NCBI GenBank assembly: GCA_913046125.1
Contig: CAJWRL010000003.1
Span: 1 to 24,278 of the forward strand
DNA length: 24,278 nucleotides
From: an uncultured Gammaproteobacteria bacterium
GTDB lineage: Bacteria; Pseudomonadota; Gammaproteobacteria; GCA-002705445; GCA-002716945
Reading direction: 5' to 3'
The position numbers were made by a program, and so were the translations under genes. How positions within the stretch are numbered: position 1 is the stretch's first letter; each line of letters begins with the position of its first letter. The notes beneath the pieces were generated by a model, which searched no databases, was not told the DNA's origin, and worked only from the letters and a program-made list of their open reading frames with translations. Of the stretch, positions 8,606 through 17,504 are shown piece by piece.

Positions 8606-9919
8606 ATGGAATCAGATAAAGTCAAAAAAATTAAGGATGATTTTAAAGTTGCAGATATATCGCTTGCAGCATTTGGTCACAAAGAAATAAGAATCGCAGA
8701 GATTGAAATGCCCGGGCTTATGGCCCTAAGAAAAGAGTTGGGCTCTAAAAAACCTCTCAAAGGAGCTAGAATCATCGGATGTCTTCACATGACAATTCAA
8801 ACAGCTGTACTTATAGAGACCCTAGTTGAACTCGGTGCAGATGTAAGATGGTCATCTTGTAATATTTTTTCAACTCAGGACCATGCTGCTGCTGCTATAG
8901 CAGACCAAGATATCCCTGTTTTTGCTTGGAAAGGTGAGACAGAAGAAGAATATATCTGGTGTTTGAAACAATCAATTGAGGGAGATCCCGAATGGAAGCC
9001 GAATATTCTACTTGATGATGGCGGTGATCTTACTTCGATGATTCATAAAGAATATCCTCACTTAATAAATGATATCAAAGGTGTTTCTGAAGAGACAACG
9101 ACAGGCGTTTTAAGATTATATGACATGGCAAAGGAAGGATTATTAAAAATGCCTGCCATAAACGTGAATGATTCCGTTACTAAATCAAAATTTGATAACC
9201 TCTATGGATGTAAAGAATCTCTGGTCGATGGTATTAAACGCGCAACTGATACCATGATAGCTGGTAAGCATTGTATCGTATGCGGATATGGTGATGTCGG
9301 GAAAGGCTCTGCAGAGTCACTAAGAGCGCTTGGTGCTAAGGTGATGATAACTGAAATAGATCCTATCTGCGCGTTACAAGCATGTATGGAAGGCTACGAT
9401 GTTGTTACTCTTGAAGATAAAGTCGCGGAAATAGATATATTTGTTACAGCAACTGGTAATTTTAATGTGATCAATCATGATCACATGAAAGCTATGAAAA
9501 GTGGAGCCATTGTCTGTAATATTGGCCATTTCGATAACGAAATTGATGTAGCTAGCTTAAAAGATTATCAATGGGAAAATATAAAACCTCAAGTTGATGA
9601 AATAACATTTCCTGATGGGAAGAAAATCGTTCTTTTAGCAGAAGGAAGATTGATTAATCTTGGTTGTGCTACGGGACATCCCAGCTTTGTTATGTCCTGC
9701 TCTTTCACGAATCAAGTGATGGCGCAAATCGAACTCTGGGAAAATCATTCTAAATATGAAAAAGAAGTTTATGTGTTGCCCAAACATCTAGACGAAAAGG
9801 TAGCTTTGCTCCACTTAGATAAATTAGATGCAAAGATTACTACTCTGACTGATGAACAAGCCGAGTATATAGGTGTAGGTAAAAACGGACCATTTAAGAA
9901 AGATACTTATAGATACTAA
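8606..9919 (+). CDS. ahcY: S-adenosylhomocysteine hydrolase
   Basis: AhcY splits SAH, the inhibitory product of methyltransferases, into adenosine and homocysteine using bound NAD. Motifs in order: GCLHMTIQTAVLIETL and SSCNIFSTQDHAAAAIA (substrate region), NVNDSVTKSKFDN, the NAD-binding loop C226-GYGDVGKGS, GNFNVI, GHFDNEID, a NLGCATGHPSFVMS segment and the C-terminal tail ending TYRY. At 437 residues it lies within the range of bacterial enzymes. ATG 8606 is supported by GAGAGG about seven bases upstream, one of the few good Shine-Dalgarno sequences in the window. The preceding gene is metK (12 bases away) and bioA follows after 17 bases, so the three are probably co-transcribed. Homocysteine from this step returns to methionine. 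Confidence 0.97.
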   Translation: MESDKVKKIKDDFKVADISLAAFGHKEIRIAEIEMPGLMALRKELGSKKPLKGARIIGCLHMTIQTAVLIETLVELGADVRWSSCNIFSTQDHAAAAIADQDIPVFAWKGETEEEYIWCLKQSIEGDPEWKPNILLDDGGDLTSMIHKEYPHLINDIKGVSEETTTGVLRLYDMAKEGLLKMPAINVNDSVTKSKFDNLYGCKESLVDGIKRATDTMIAGKHCIVCGYGDVGKGSAESLRALGAKVMITEIDPICALQACMEGYDVVTLEDKVAEIDIFVTATGNFNVINHDHMKAMKSGAIVCNIGHFDNEIDVASLKDYQWENIKPQVDEITFPDGKKIVLLAEGRLINLGCATGHPSFVMSCSFTNQVMAQIELWENHSKYEKEVYVLPKHLDEKVALLHLDKLDAKITTLTDEQAEYIGVGKNGPFKKDTYRY

Positions 9920-9936
9920 TTAGTACCGAACTAATT

Positions 9937-11292
9937 ATGAAATCATCCCATCTAGTTAAAAAAGACTTAAAAGTTGTTTGGCATCCTTGTACCCAAATGA
10001 AGGATCATGAAAAAATCCCGATGATTCCAATCAAATCAGGTAAGGGAGTATGGCTATACGACTATGATGGAGTGAAATATCTCGATGCTATAAGCTCATG
10101 GTGGGTTAATCTTTTCGGCCATTCAAACGCATACATAAACAGAAGTATTAAAAATCAATTATCACAGTTGGAACATGTTCTCCTTGCTGGTTTTACTCAT
10201 GAACCTGCCATAGATCTCTCAGAGAGGCTAATAAAATTAACGCCATCTAAAATCACTAAATGTTTCTTTACTGACAATGGCTCTTCATCTATAGATGCAG
10301 CGATGAAGATGAGTTATCACTACTGGCAGAATAAAAAGAAGAAATCTAAAGTCAAATTTATAGCATTATCTAATAGCTACCATGGTGAAACTCTGGGATC
10401 TTTATCTGTAAGTAACATTGACTTGTATAAGAAAACTTATGAGAACATTCTGAAGGAAACCATCATAGTAGAATCTCCTGATAGCTACAATAAATCTGAA
10501 AATATATCTGAGGAGAAACATGCAGAGATCATGTTTGATAAAATGTACAAAACTATCAAAAAAAATCATCGTGATGTGTGTGCTGTAATCGTAGAACCAC
10601 TCATACAATGTGCAGGTTATATGAGAATGTATCATCATAAGTATCTCGAATTATTGAGTGAGGCATGTCGTGAATATAATATCCATTTAATAGCAGATGA
10701 AATTGCAGTAGGATTTGGTAGAACAGGGACTATGTTCGGATTTCAACAAGCTAAGATTACACCAGACATCATCTGTTTATCTAAAGGGATAACAGGTGGA
10801 TATATGACACTCTCTACGATTTTGACTACAGATGACATTTATGATGCTTTTTATGATGAATATGAAAAGTTAAATGCCTTCTTACACTCACATAGTTATA
10901 CAGCAAATCCCATTGCATGCTCAGCCGCAAATGCAACACTTGATATTTTTAAAGATAAAGATGTAATCAAAAAAAATAAAATACTATCAGCTCATATGAG
11001 AAAATGTTTTGAATCTCTTAAAGATCACCCGCATGTATCTGATGTTAGGCAAAAAGGTATGGTCCTTGCAATAGAGTTAATTAAGGATAAAAAGAGAAAG
11101 GTCTCCTATGACTGGAAAGAGAGAAGAGGTATAAGAGCCTACCTGCATGGCCTTAAAAATAACGTTTTAATGCGCCCCCTTGGGAATGTGCTTTATTTCA
11201 TGCCTCCTTACGTAATTACAAAAAAAGAAATCTCCTTTGTATCTGAGATAATGAAAGAAGGTGTAGATGAAGCAACAAAAAAAAATTCATAG
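9937..11292 (+). CDS. bioA: Adenosylmethionine-8-amino-7-oxononanoate aminotransferase
   Basis: BioA is a PLP enzyme of biotin synthesis that converts KAPA to 7,8-diaminopelargonate and, unusually, takes its amino group from SAM. The sequence shows WHPCTQMKDHE near the N-terminus, the substrate-region AISSWWVNLFGHSN, the fold-type I core (FFTDNGSSSIDAAMKM, SYHGETLGSLS, VEPLIQCAGYM, IADEIAVGFGRTG) and the PLP lysine K283 in LSKGITGGYMTLS. The 451 residues fit the family. No other biotin gene is in the window. Its place after metK and ahcY fits its SAM dependence. The 3' end overlaps the start of rsmE by 26 bases. A different class III aminotransferase is unlikely given the motifs. Confidence 0.93.
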   Translation: MKSSHLVKKDLKVVWHPCTQMKDHEKIPMIPIKSGKGVWLYDYDGVKYLDAISSWWVNLFGHSNAYINRSIKNQLSQLEHVLLAGFTHEPAIDLSERLIKLTPSKITKCFFTDNGSSSIDAAMKMSYHYWQNKKKKSKVKFIALSNSYHGETLGSLSVSNIDLYKKTYENILKETIIVESPDSYNKSENISEEKHAEIMFDKMYKTIKKNHRDVCAVIVEPLIQCAGYMRMYHHKYLELLSEACREYNIHLIADEIAVGFGRTGTMFGFQQAKITPDIICLSKGITGGYMTLSTILTTDDIYDAFYDEYEKLNAFLHSHSYTANPIACSAANATLDIFKDKDVIKKNKILSAHMRKCFESLKDHPHVSDVRQKGMVLAIELIKDKKRKVSYDWKERRGIRAYLHGLKNNVLMRPLGNVLYFMPPYVITKKEISFVSEIMKEGVDEATKKNS

Positions 11293-11998
11293 GATTTACC
11301 TGGCTACAGATTTAAAATCTGACGTGCATAGATGTTCCATGGATCTTTCTCATAGGATATTGAATGTTCTAAGGATAAAAAATAATGAGACGATATCTAT
11401 ATTTAATAATAAAGGACAAGAATGTTTATCTAGAGTATCCATTGAAGAGAAACAAGTAGTTTTAAATCTATCAAAAGAGATTAAAAGTGGGATTAATAAA
11501 ACTAAGAAAATTAGCCTATGCGTTTCAATAATTAATATGAAATTGATGGATCTAATAATACAAAAATCTGTAGAATTAGGTGTTACTAACTTCATCCCCA
11601 TTTATACACAACGAAGTCAATACAAGAATGTAAATAAGAAGCTGGATCATTGGGAGAAGACAGTCATTCATGCAACAGAACAGTGTGGAAGACTGGATAT
11701 AATGAAGCTATCTCATCCAGTCTCATTGAGTGAAATCGATAATATTTATCATAGTTCTTCAAAGTACCTTCTTCATCAGAATGGTGATAAATTCAAGTAT
11801 GATGATCTAAAATCTAATGATATAACTCTACTAGTTGGTCCCGAGGGCGGCTTGGACGATCTTGAAATTGATTATTTAGAGACAAATGGATGGAAAATGA
11901 AAACAATTAATGTGAATATACTCAGAACTGAAACAGCATGTATTTCAGTTTTAACACTTTTAAATAATTATGACATCTTTTCAAGACGTAGTTTATAG
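11267..11998 (+). CDS. rsmE: 16S rRNA m3U1498 methyltransferase
   Basis: RsmE methylates N3 of U1498 in 16S rRNA using SAM and belongs to the SPOUT (knotted) methyltransferases. The N-terminal part (RIYLATDL, HRILNVLRIKNNETISIFNNKGQ) matches the PUA-like domain. The C-terminal half has the SAM-binding knot: SVELGVTNFIPIYTQRSQ, LLVGPEGG at 189-195 and NILRTETA. The 243 residues equal the E. coli length. ATG 11267 lies inside bioA in another frame and has AGAAGG five bases upstream, which supports this start. The 3' end overlaps gshA by 29 bases. rsmE next to glutathione genes is a conserved gammaproteobacterial arrangement (endA-rsmE-gshB in E. coli). Confidence 0.93.
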   Translation: MKQQKKIHRIYLATDLKSDVHRCSMDLSHRILNVLRIKNNETISIFNNKGQECLSRVSIEEKQVVLNLSKEIKSGINKTKKISLCVSIINMKLMDLIIQKSVELGVTNFIPIYTQRSQYKNVNKKLDHWEKTVIHATEQCGRLDIMKLSHPVSLSEIDNIYHSSSKYLLHQNGDKFKYDDLKSNDITLLVGPEGGLDDLEIDYLETNGWKMKTINVNILRTETACISVLTLLNNYDIFSRRSL

Positions 11999-13202
11999 CA
12001 ACAGAAAGAATCATGAAAATATTCATGAAATAATTATTGAACATCATCAACAAATTGAAGGTTGGTTCAGGAATCAGTGGTTAAAATATCCTGCACCCTT
12101 CTATTCATCAATTGATATTAGAAATTCTGGATTTAAAATTTCTCCTGTCGATACTAATCTGTTTCCAGCAGGATTTAATAATTTGAATAAAGACTTTGAG
12201 TCGTTATACATAACAGCTGTAAAGCACTCTTTAGATAGTTTAAAAACTAGAATTGATAAAATTCTCATTATTCCTGAAGATCATACAAGAAACATACATT
12301 ATCAAGAAAGCTTAAGCTACTTATCCTCACTGATTAAAAAAGCAGGCTATGAAGTAAGGGTGTCTAAACCAAGTATTAATGATAATAAATTTAAGAATAC
12401 TAACTCATTACTTGAATATGATGGATTTATTCCAGATGCGATTTTGCTAAATAATGATTTATCATCGGGTATCCCCTCTTTTCTTGATAATGTAAAACAA
12501 GTAATTCTGCCCTCCAAAAACATCGGATGGACTTCTAGATTGAAATCGGAGCACTTTAATTATTATAGCGATGTCTGCAGTAACTTTAGTAAGCTTCTTG
12601 GTTTTGATTCATGGCTTATTGAGCCTGAGTTTAGAAATTGTGGAGAAATAGATTTCAAAACGAAAAAAGGTGAGGAATGTTTAATTTATAATGCAGAGAA
12701 ATTATTTAAAATAATCTCGGAAAAATATGTGAAATATAATATTGATGAGAGACCATATATAATCATAAAAGCTGATTCAGGTACATATGGGATGGGTGTC
12801 ATTACCATTGATAACATCAGTCAAATAAGAAATCTTAATAGGAAACAGAGGAATAAAATGCTTTCATCTAAAGGGAAAATTATTCCTAACAGAGTTATAC
12901 TTCAAGAAGGGGTCTACTCTTTTGAAGAAATCAAAAACACTAATAGTGTTGCTGAACCAGTAATATACTCATTTTCGAATTACCTCATAGGAGGTTTTTA
13001 TAGGGCTCATGAAAATAAAGCTAATAATGAAAACCTTAACTCTCCAGGTATGATATTTCATCCTATACCACTAAACGATATTTGTATTTCGCCTGATATG
13101 AGCACACCTATTGACTCTCAAATTAACAGGTACTATGTCTATGGGGTAATTGCTAGATTAGCGATTCTCTCTGCTGCAAAGGAGCTCTTTAACTTAGAAT
13201 AA
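11970..13202 (+). CDS. gshA: Glutamate-cysteine ligase, Acidithiobacillus/Nitrosomonas-type
   Basis: GshA joins glutamate and cysteine to gamma-glutamylcysteine, the first step of glutathione synthesis. This is not the E. coli-type enzyme. It resembles the separate proteobacterial family known as TIGR02049, recognised by WFRNQWLKYPAPFYSSIDIRN, PVDTNLFPAGFNNL (59-72), LIIPEDHTRNIHY, KADSGTYGMGV and GGFYRAHE. The KADSGTYGMG stretch looks like an ATP-grasp-type nucleotide-binding element. The 410 residues are near the family length. ATG 11970 sits inside the end of rsmE, and gshB follows after one base, so the two glutathione steps are made together. In known genomes this family occurs largely in beta- and gammaproteobacteria, which helps place the organism. 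Confidence 0.9.
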   Translation: MTSFQDVVYSNRKNHENIHEIIIEHHQQIEGWFRNQWLKYPAPFYSSIDIRNSGFKISPVDTNLFPAGFNNLNKDFESLYITAVKHSLDSLKTRIDKILIIPEDHTRNIHYQESLSYLSSLIKKAGYEVRVSKPSINDNKFKNTNSLLEYDGFIPDAILLNNDLSSGIPSFLDNVKQVILPSKNIGWTSRLKSEHFNYYSDVCSNFSKLLGFDSWLIEPEFRNCGEIDFKTKKGEECLIYNAEKLFKIISEKYVKYNIDERPYIIIKADSGTYGMGVITIDNISQIRNLNRKQRNKMLSSKGKIIPNRVILQEGVYSFEEIKNTNSVAEPVIYSFSNYLIGGFYRAHENKANNENLNSPGMIFHPIPLNDICISPDMSTPIDSQINRYYVYGVIARLAILSAAKELFNLE

Positions 13203-13203
13203 T

Positions 13204-14139
13204 ATGTATAGCATTGGTATATACATGGACCCTATTAATGAGATTGACTTTTCTAAAGACTCGACGGTTGCAATCATTAAGAATCTCCAGAGAAAAGCTA
13301 AGATTAAGCTGATTATTCCAGACTCAATTAATTACGATTCAAATAATGTTTTTGGCAGCTTGTGTGACTTAGAAATTATCTCTTTAAAAAAGAAAAAATA
13401 TGTGCAGAAAAATAGTAAAAGAATGAATCTTAATAAATTAGATTGTGTTTTTTTTAGAAAAGATCCTCCAGTTGATCAAAAATATATCTCAATTCTTCAA
13501 ATGTTAAGAGAATTAGAATATCAAGATACGTTTGTAATTAATTCTCCAGAATCCCTTATAAGATTCAATGAGAAGGTTCTGGGATGTCAATTATCAATGC
13601 CTAAAATACCTACAATAATTTCATCCAACTCAAAACAAATTAATAATTTTCTAAAACTTCATGGTGTTATTGTACTAAAACCAATGAATTTAATGGGAGG
13701 CCAAGGAATAATCAAACTCAGTTTATCAGATGATAGCAAATACTTAATATCTAGTTATGTCCAGAATAATGGGATAATTATGGCTCAGAAATATATAAAT
13801 GAAATAAAAAATGGCGATAATAGGATTATAATTTATAATGGAATAATCGAAAAAAATATCTTAACTAGATATCCGCCTAAGGGAGACTTTATTGCAAATC
13901 TCGCAAATGGCGGAATGTATGAAATCAAAACTCTTAAAAAGAAGTACCTGCCTAATCTAGAGAAAGTTGCATCATATTTAAAATATCATGGGATATTTTT
14001 TGCTGGTGTAGATATGATAGGAGACTATATTACCGAGATTAACATTACTTCTCCAACTGGGATACAACAAATTGGTAATCGATTACCCTCAAAAATATCT
14101 AATGAGCTCATTAAAAATATTGACGACTATTATACATAA
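13204..14139 (+). CDS. gshB: Glutathione synthetase
   Basis: GshB adds glycine to gamma-glutamylcysteine with ATP hydrolysis. The protein opens with SIGIYMDPINEIDFSKDST, the typical prokaryotic GshB start, then VFFRKDPPVDQKYI, VINSPESLIRFNEK, the ATP-grasp lysine K159 in VLKPMNLMGGQGI, and the metal-binding end GVDMIGDYITEINITSPTGIQQI. The 311 residues are close to the E. coli length (316). It starts one base after gshA stops and ends five bases before ruvX. yqgE, commonly between gshB and ruvX in gammaproteobacteria, is missing, which fits a compacted genome. The pair gshA-gshB should be enough for glutathione synthesis. Confidence 0.95.
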   Translation: MYSIGIYMDPINEIDFSKDSTVAIIKNLQRKAKIKLIIPDSINYDSNNVFGSLCDLEIISLKKKKYVQKNSKRMNLNKLDCVFFRKDPPVDQKYISILQMLRELEYQDTFVINSPESLIRFNEKVLGCQLSMPKIPTIISSNSKQINNFLKLHGVIVLKPMNLMGGQGIIKLSLSDDSKYLISSYVQNNGIIMAQKYINEIKNGDNRIIIYNGIIEKNILTRYPPKGDFIANLANGGMYEIKTLKKKYLPNLEKVASYLKYHGIFFAGVDMIGDYITEINITSPTGIQQIGNRLPSKISNELIKNIDDYYT

Positions 14140-14144
14140 TAGAA

Positions 14145-14570
14145 ATGGCAGATAAATTTTATCTTGGTATTGATTATGGAATTAAAAAAACAGGAATCGC
14201 CATAGCACAGAAAGTAACAAAAGAATCAAGACCATTAAAAATTATTTATAAAGACTATATCGATGAGATAGGTAAGATACTTGAAGAGTGGGACATAGAT
14301 AAAATCGTAGTAGGATTTCCTGATCACGTTGGTAAAAAAGCAAGTAAAATTCAGGGTGAAATTAATAATTTTGTGAATACTCTAAAGAAAAATATTAATC
14401 CATCAATTGAAGTTATTTTATTTGATGAGCAGCTTTCAAGTGAGCTTGCAAAAAATGATTTTGCTGAAATGAGAAATCTGGGCTTCACTAGAAAAAAAAA
14501 TTCTGATTATGATGATATATCTGCTTCTATTATCTTGCAAAGCTGGATCAATGAAAATATTATGGACTAA
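14145..14570 (+). CDS. ruvX: RuvX/YqgF family RNase H-fold nuclease (putative Holliday junction resolvase)
   Basis: This RNase H-fold protein belongs to the YqgF/RuvX family, linked in bacteria to 16S rRNA 5'/3'-end processing and, in some species, to Holliday junction cleavage. The acidic site is visible: D10 in YLGIDYGIKKTGIA, then VVGFPDHVGKKAS, FDEQLSS and the C-terminal DYDDISASIILQSWIN with acidic residues expected for metal binding. The usual 'DER' is DEQ here, a small departure. The 141 residues are normal. It lies between gshB (five bases) and pyrB (stop directly followed by the pyrB ATG), the same order as in Pseudomonas but without the intervening yqgE and pyrR. Confidence 0.92.
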   Translation: MADKFYLGIDYGIKKTGIAIAQKVTKESRPLKIIYKDYIDEIGKILEEWDIDKIVVGFPDHVGKKASKIQGEINNFVNTLKKNINPSIEVILFDEQLSSELAKNDFAEMRNLGFTRKKNSDYDDISASIILQSWINENIMD

Positions 14571-15518
14571 ATGAAAATTAATCATGATATTCAGCTTTCA
14601 GACGGAAAGCTTAAACATTTTCTAAATATTAATAATCTGCCAAAATCTATTATTGAAGATATCATCAATCGAGCAGAAGAATTTCATGATAACTCTAAAA
14701 TAACTAAATACACTGGCAAGGTTGTGGCAAGTCTTTTTTTTGAACCTAGCACTAGAACTAAAACAACCTTTGAGTTAGCAACAAAAAAAATATCGTCAGA
14801 TTTTATAAATATAGATATTGCCAACTCATCCACATCTAAAGGTGAGTCAATCATTGATATGATAAAGACAATAGAAGCGATGAAGTGTAATATGTTTGTA
14901 GTCAGGCATTCTGTTCCAGGAACAGCACATTTTATAGCTGAATCAGTTAGTAGTGATATAGCCGTAATAAATGCAGGAGATGGATCAAACGAGCATCCTA
15001 CTCAGGCGATGTTAGATATGTTTACAATAAAGAAACATAAAGGCTCATTTGAGGACTTAAAAATCTCAATTGTGGGTGATATTCTCCATTCACGTGTTGC
15101 TAAATCATTAATTTTTGCACTTAACACACTTGGAGCAAAACAAGTTAATATTGTAGGTCCTAAAAAGTTAATTCCTGATAATTATACCGAGATGAATGTG
15201 AAATATTTTGAGGATATGAGCGAGGGAATAAGCTATTCCGACGTAATAATCATGCTTAGATTACAAAAAGAGAGAATGCACGATGCGCTTATATCATTAG
15301 ATACTTATTATGATGAATATGGATTGAATCAATCTCGAATGCAATTAGCTAAGAAGGATGTCATTGTAATGCACCCGGGTCCAATCAATAGGGGTGTAGA
15401 GATAGAATCTTCAGTTGCAGATGGTCCAAACTCTGTAATACTAAATCAGGTGTCCTATGGTATCTCTGTTAGGATGGCAATTATGTCAATACTATTTGAT
15501 AATCACCATGCTAGCTAA
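14571..15518 (+). CDS. pyrB: Aspartate carbamoyltransferase catalytic subunit
   Basis: PyrB condenses carbamoyl phosphate with aspartate, the committed step of pyrimidine synthesis. The carbamoyl-phosphate loop is FFEPSTRTKTTFE with S60-T61-R62-T63. Other motifs are VRHSVPGTAHFIAE, GDGSNEHPTQAMLD with H142, GDILHSRVAKS, MLRLQKERM and HPGPINRGVEI. The 315 residues match class II catalytic chains. The ATG follows the ruvX stop with no gap, and yggS starts inside its last codons. In Pseudomonas pyrB is followed by a non-catalytic dihydroorotase needed for the complex and preceded by pyrR; neither is here, so this protein must act alone or with partners encoded elsewhere. Confidence 0.96.
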   Translation: MKINHDIQLSDGKLKHFLNINNLPKSIIEDIINRAEEFHDNSKITKYTGKVVASLFFEPSTRTKTTFELATKKISSDFINIDIANSSTSKGESIIDMIKTIEAMKCNMFVVRHSVPGTAHFIAESVSSDIAVINAGDGSNEHPTQAMLDMFTIKKHKGSFEDLKISIVGDILHSRVAKSLIFALNTLGAKQVNIVGPKKLIPDNYTEMNVKYFEDMSEGISYSDVIIMLRLQKERMHDALISLDTYYDEYGLNQSRMQLAKKDVIVMHPGPINRGVEIESSVADGPNSVILNQVSYGISVRMAIMSILFDNHHAS

Positions 15519-16164
15519 TTATGTGGATAAATATAAAGATCTGAAAACCAGGATTAATGATTTAGAAACACTCTATAACAGAGAAATTCGATTAGTTGTT
15601 GTCTCGAAGACTCAGAATTCTGAAAAAATAATAACTTTGAATAATTTAGGACAAACAGATTTTGGGGAGAATTATGTAGATGAGGCTCATGAGAAAATCA
15701 ATTCCATAAGAAATAGTAATATCAGATGGCATTTCATAGGCAAGATTCAATCAAATAAAATAAAAACAATTTGTAACCTTTTTGATTGGGTGCATACTAT
15801 CTCATCCGAGAAACATGTAAAGAAAATAAATGAGATCTCTAAAAGTATAAACAAAGTCATGAATGTCTGTATACAAATTAATATCGATAATGAACAAACT
15901 AAAGGAGGTATTACACTTGAAGAGTATGATAAGTTTAGCTCAATCCTATATGGCCTTCAAAATATTAAATTACGAGGACTTATGACAATACCTAGAAGTG
16001 ACATTCCAAGTGAAGAGTCATTCGCCAGGATGTATGATTTATATAAAAAAAATGATTATTTAGATACTCTATCAATGGGTATGAGTAGTGACTTTGTAAC
16101 TGCAATTGAAAATGGTGCAAATATGCTTAGAATAGGACAAGAAATATTTGGCAAAAGGATATGA
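15508..16164 (+). CDS. yggS: YggS family PLP homeostasis protein
   Basis: YggS/PLPBP proteins bind pyridoxal phosphate and keep free PLP and amino-acid pools in balance; no catalytic activity is firmly known. The PLP lysine is K34 in LVVVSKTQ. Other family motifs are DFGENYVDEAHEKI, IRWHFIGKIQSNKIK, INIDNEQTKGGI, LRGLMTIPR, LSMGMSSDFVTAIENGANMLRIGQEIFG. I chose ATG 15508 (219 residues; E. coli has 234) because it places the N-terminus (ANYVDKYKDLKTRIN) as in the family. The frame stays open upstream to 15457, but that part lies entirely in pyrB. It overlaps pyrB by 11 bases and ends with an ATGA overlap into proC. yggS-proC-yggT is a widely conserved trio. Confidence 0.94.
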   Translation: MLANYVDKYKDLKTRINDLETLYNREIRLVVVSKTQNSEKIITLNNLGQTDFGENYVDEAHEKINSIRNSNIRWHFIGKIQSNKIKTICNLFDWVHTISSEKHVKKINEISKSINKVMNVCIQINIDNEQTKGGITLEEYDKFSSILYGLQNIKLRGLMTIPRSDIPSEESFARMYDLYKKNDYLDTLSMGMSSDFVTAIENGANMLRIGQEIFGKRI

Positions 16165-16955
16165 ACGAACACATTACAATTATTGGAGCAGGTAACTTGA
16201 CTGTGTCGATCCTTGAGGCATTAAAAAGATCTAGAGCCAAATTCACAATCAATGTTGTAGATATCGATAAAAAGAAGTCCTCTAGATTAAAGAGGTTTGG
16301 TGTTAAATTAAATACAACTTATGATGATAAAATATCAAAATCAAAATTGATATTACTTATTGTCAAGCCAAAAGATTACGTCCAGGCACTAAAGTCAATT
16401 GATCCGTATGCGGATAATCAAACAATAATACTAAGCTTTATTGCCGGCATAAGCGTGAATCAAATTGAAAAACTTCTTACCGCTGATGTCAATATTGTAA
16501 GATGCATGACAAATTTAGCAATTAGTGAAAGACAGTCATATATGTTCTATTTTATGAAAAAGGGCTCTAAGAAAGTTATCGATAAAATTAATAAATTCCT
16601 GCTAACTTTTTCAGTTACTAAGAAATGTTATGAAGAAAACCACATTAATAAACTCACAGCTCTATACGGTAGTGGGCCAGCTTATTATATTTTCTTCAAT
16701 AGTATAATTAAAAAATCCTTTGAACAAATGGGTTTCAAAAAGAAAGAATCAGATAGTTATACTCTCAGCTTGATGCTAGACTCTTCAGAACTTTTAGGAA
16801 TAAATGATTCACAATCTTTACTCAAAGCCATTGCCTCTAAGGGAGGGACGACTGAAGCCGCTTTGTCACAGTTAAAGAAGGATAAAGTAGACTTGAGCGT
16901 TCGACGCGCGGTCCAACAAGCTTATAAAAAATCAAAGAAAATATTAAGCAAATAA
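16161..16955 (+). CDS. proC: Pyrroline-5-carboxylate reductase, divergent
   Basis: ProC reduces pyrroline-5-carboxylate to proline with NAD(P)H. The Rossmann motif IIGAGNLTVSI (GAGN at 9-12) replaces the usual GAGNMA. Further motifs are LIVKPKDY, LSFIAGISVNQI, LYGSGPAYYI and the substrate-site ASKGGTTEAAL. The 264 residues are normal. The usual MPN motif is M116-T117-N118, and the following residues NLAIS also differ from the common NTPA, so the protein is divergent around this loop. The start codon overlaps the yggS stop (ATGA), and the stop shares a base with the yggT ATG. Position between yggS and yggT strongly supports the call; activity is likely but less certain than usual. Confidence 0.9.
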   Translation: MNEHITIIGAGNLTVSILEALKRSRAKFTINVVDIDKKKSSRLKRFGVKLNTTYDDKISKSKLILLIVKPKDYVQALKSIDPYADNQTIILSFIAGISVNQIEKLLTADVNIVRCMTNLAISERQSYMFYFMKKGSKKVIDKINKFLLTFSVTKKCYEENHINKLTALYGSGPAYYIFFNSIIKKSFEQMGFKKKESDSYTLSLMLDSSELLGINDSQSLLKAIASKGGTTEAALSQLKKDKVDLSVRRAVQQAYKKSKKILSK

Positions 16956-17503
16956 TGTCACAAATTTCGCCTATAATTTATCTGATACTAAGCTTGCTTC
17001 AATTTATTATACTTCTAAGATTCATATGCCAAGTAATGGATGTTAATTATTACAATCCTGTAACTCAATCTATTGTTAAGATCAGTGGGTATATTCTTAC
17101 GCCTCTTAATGTACTTAATCTAAATTCTAATACGTATTTTTTATTTGTAATCTTGTATATATTCACGCTGGGTAAATTATATTTGCCTATGCTAGATTCC
17201 GTTGAGTCATACCCTTCTGCAGGTTTTTTAGTAATAACATTTGGTTATTTAATGAAAGATTTAACAAACATATACTGGTACCTTATCATAATTTCAGCTA
17301 TAAAAAGCTGGTTCAATGTATTCGTCAGTCACCCTATATTCGCACTAATAGATGAGCTTTGTGAACCATTATACAAAGTTGTAAGAAATATTTTACCGAC
17401 TTTCTCCGGTATAGATTTTTCTCCTATTGTACTTTTATTTTCTTTACAAATTGTAGAGATAATATTCATCCCGAGAATCGTACAGCTGGGCTATATTATA
17501 TAA
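16955..17503 (+). CDS. yggT: YggT family integral membrane protein
   Basis: YggT proteins are small inner-membrane proteins of unclear role, proposed in some bacteria to affect osmotic or cation balance or division. The 182 residues show two similar halves, each with hydrophobic helices and the family signature. The first is LRFICQVMDVNYYNPVTQSIVKISG followed by a turn and LNVLN. The second is IKSWFNVFVSHPIFALIDELCEPLYKVVRNILP. About four membrane helices are visible (near 5-25, 60-80, 85-115 and 150-175). The gene starts on the last base of the proC stop and ends one base before metX. Order yggS-proC-yggT-metX-metW is the Pseudomonas order, so the call is secure while the function remains open. 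Confidence 0.9.
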   Translation: MSQISPIIYLILSLLQFIILLRFICQVMDVNYYNPVTQSIVKISGYILTPLNVLNLNSNTYFLFVILYIFTLGKLYLPMLDSVESYPSAGFLVITFGYLMKDLTNIYWYLIIISAIKSWFNVFVSHPIFALIDELCEPLYKVVRNILPTFSGIDFSPIVLLFSLQIVEIIFIPRIVQLGYII

Positions 17504-17504
17504 T

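Noticed and set aside
15457..15507. N-terminal extension of yggS from an earlier start
   Set aside because: It lies wholly within pyrB codons and adds residues (MVSLLGWQLCQYYL...) that no YggS protein has; ATG 15508 gives the family start.
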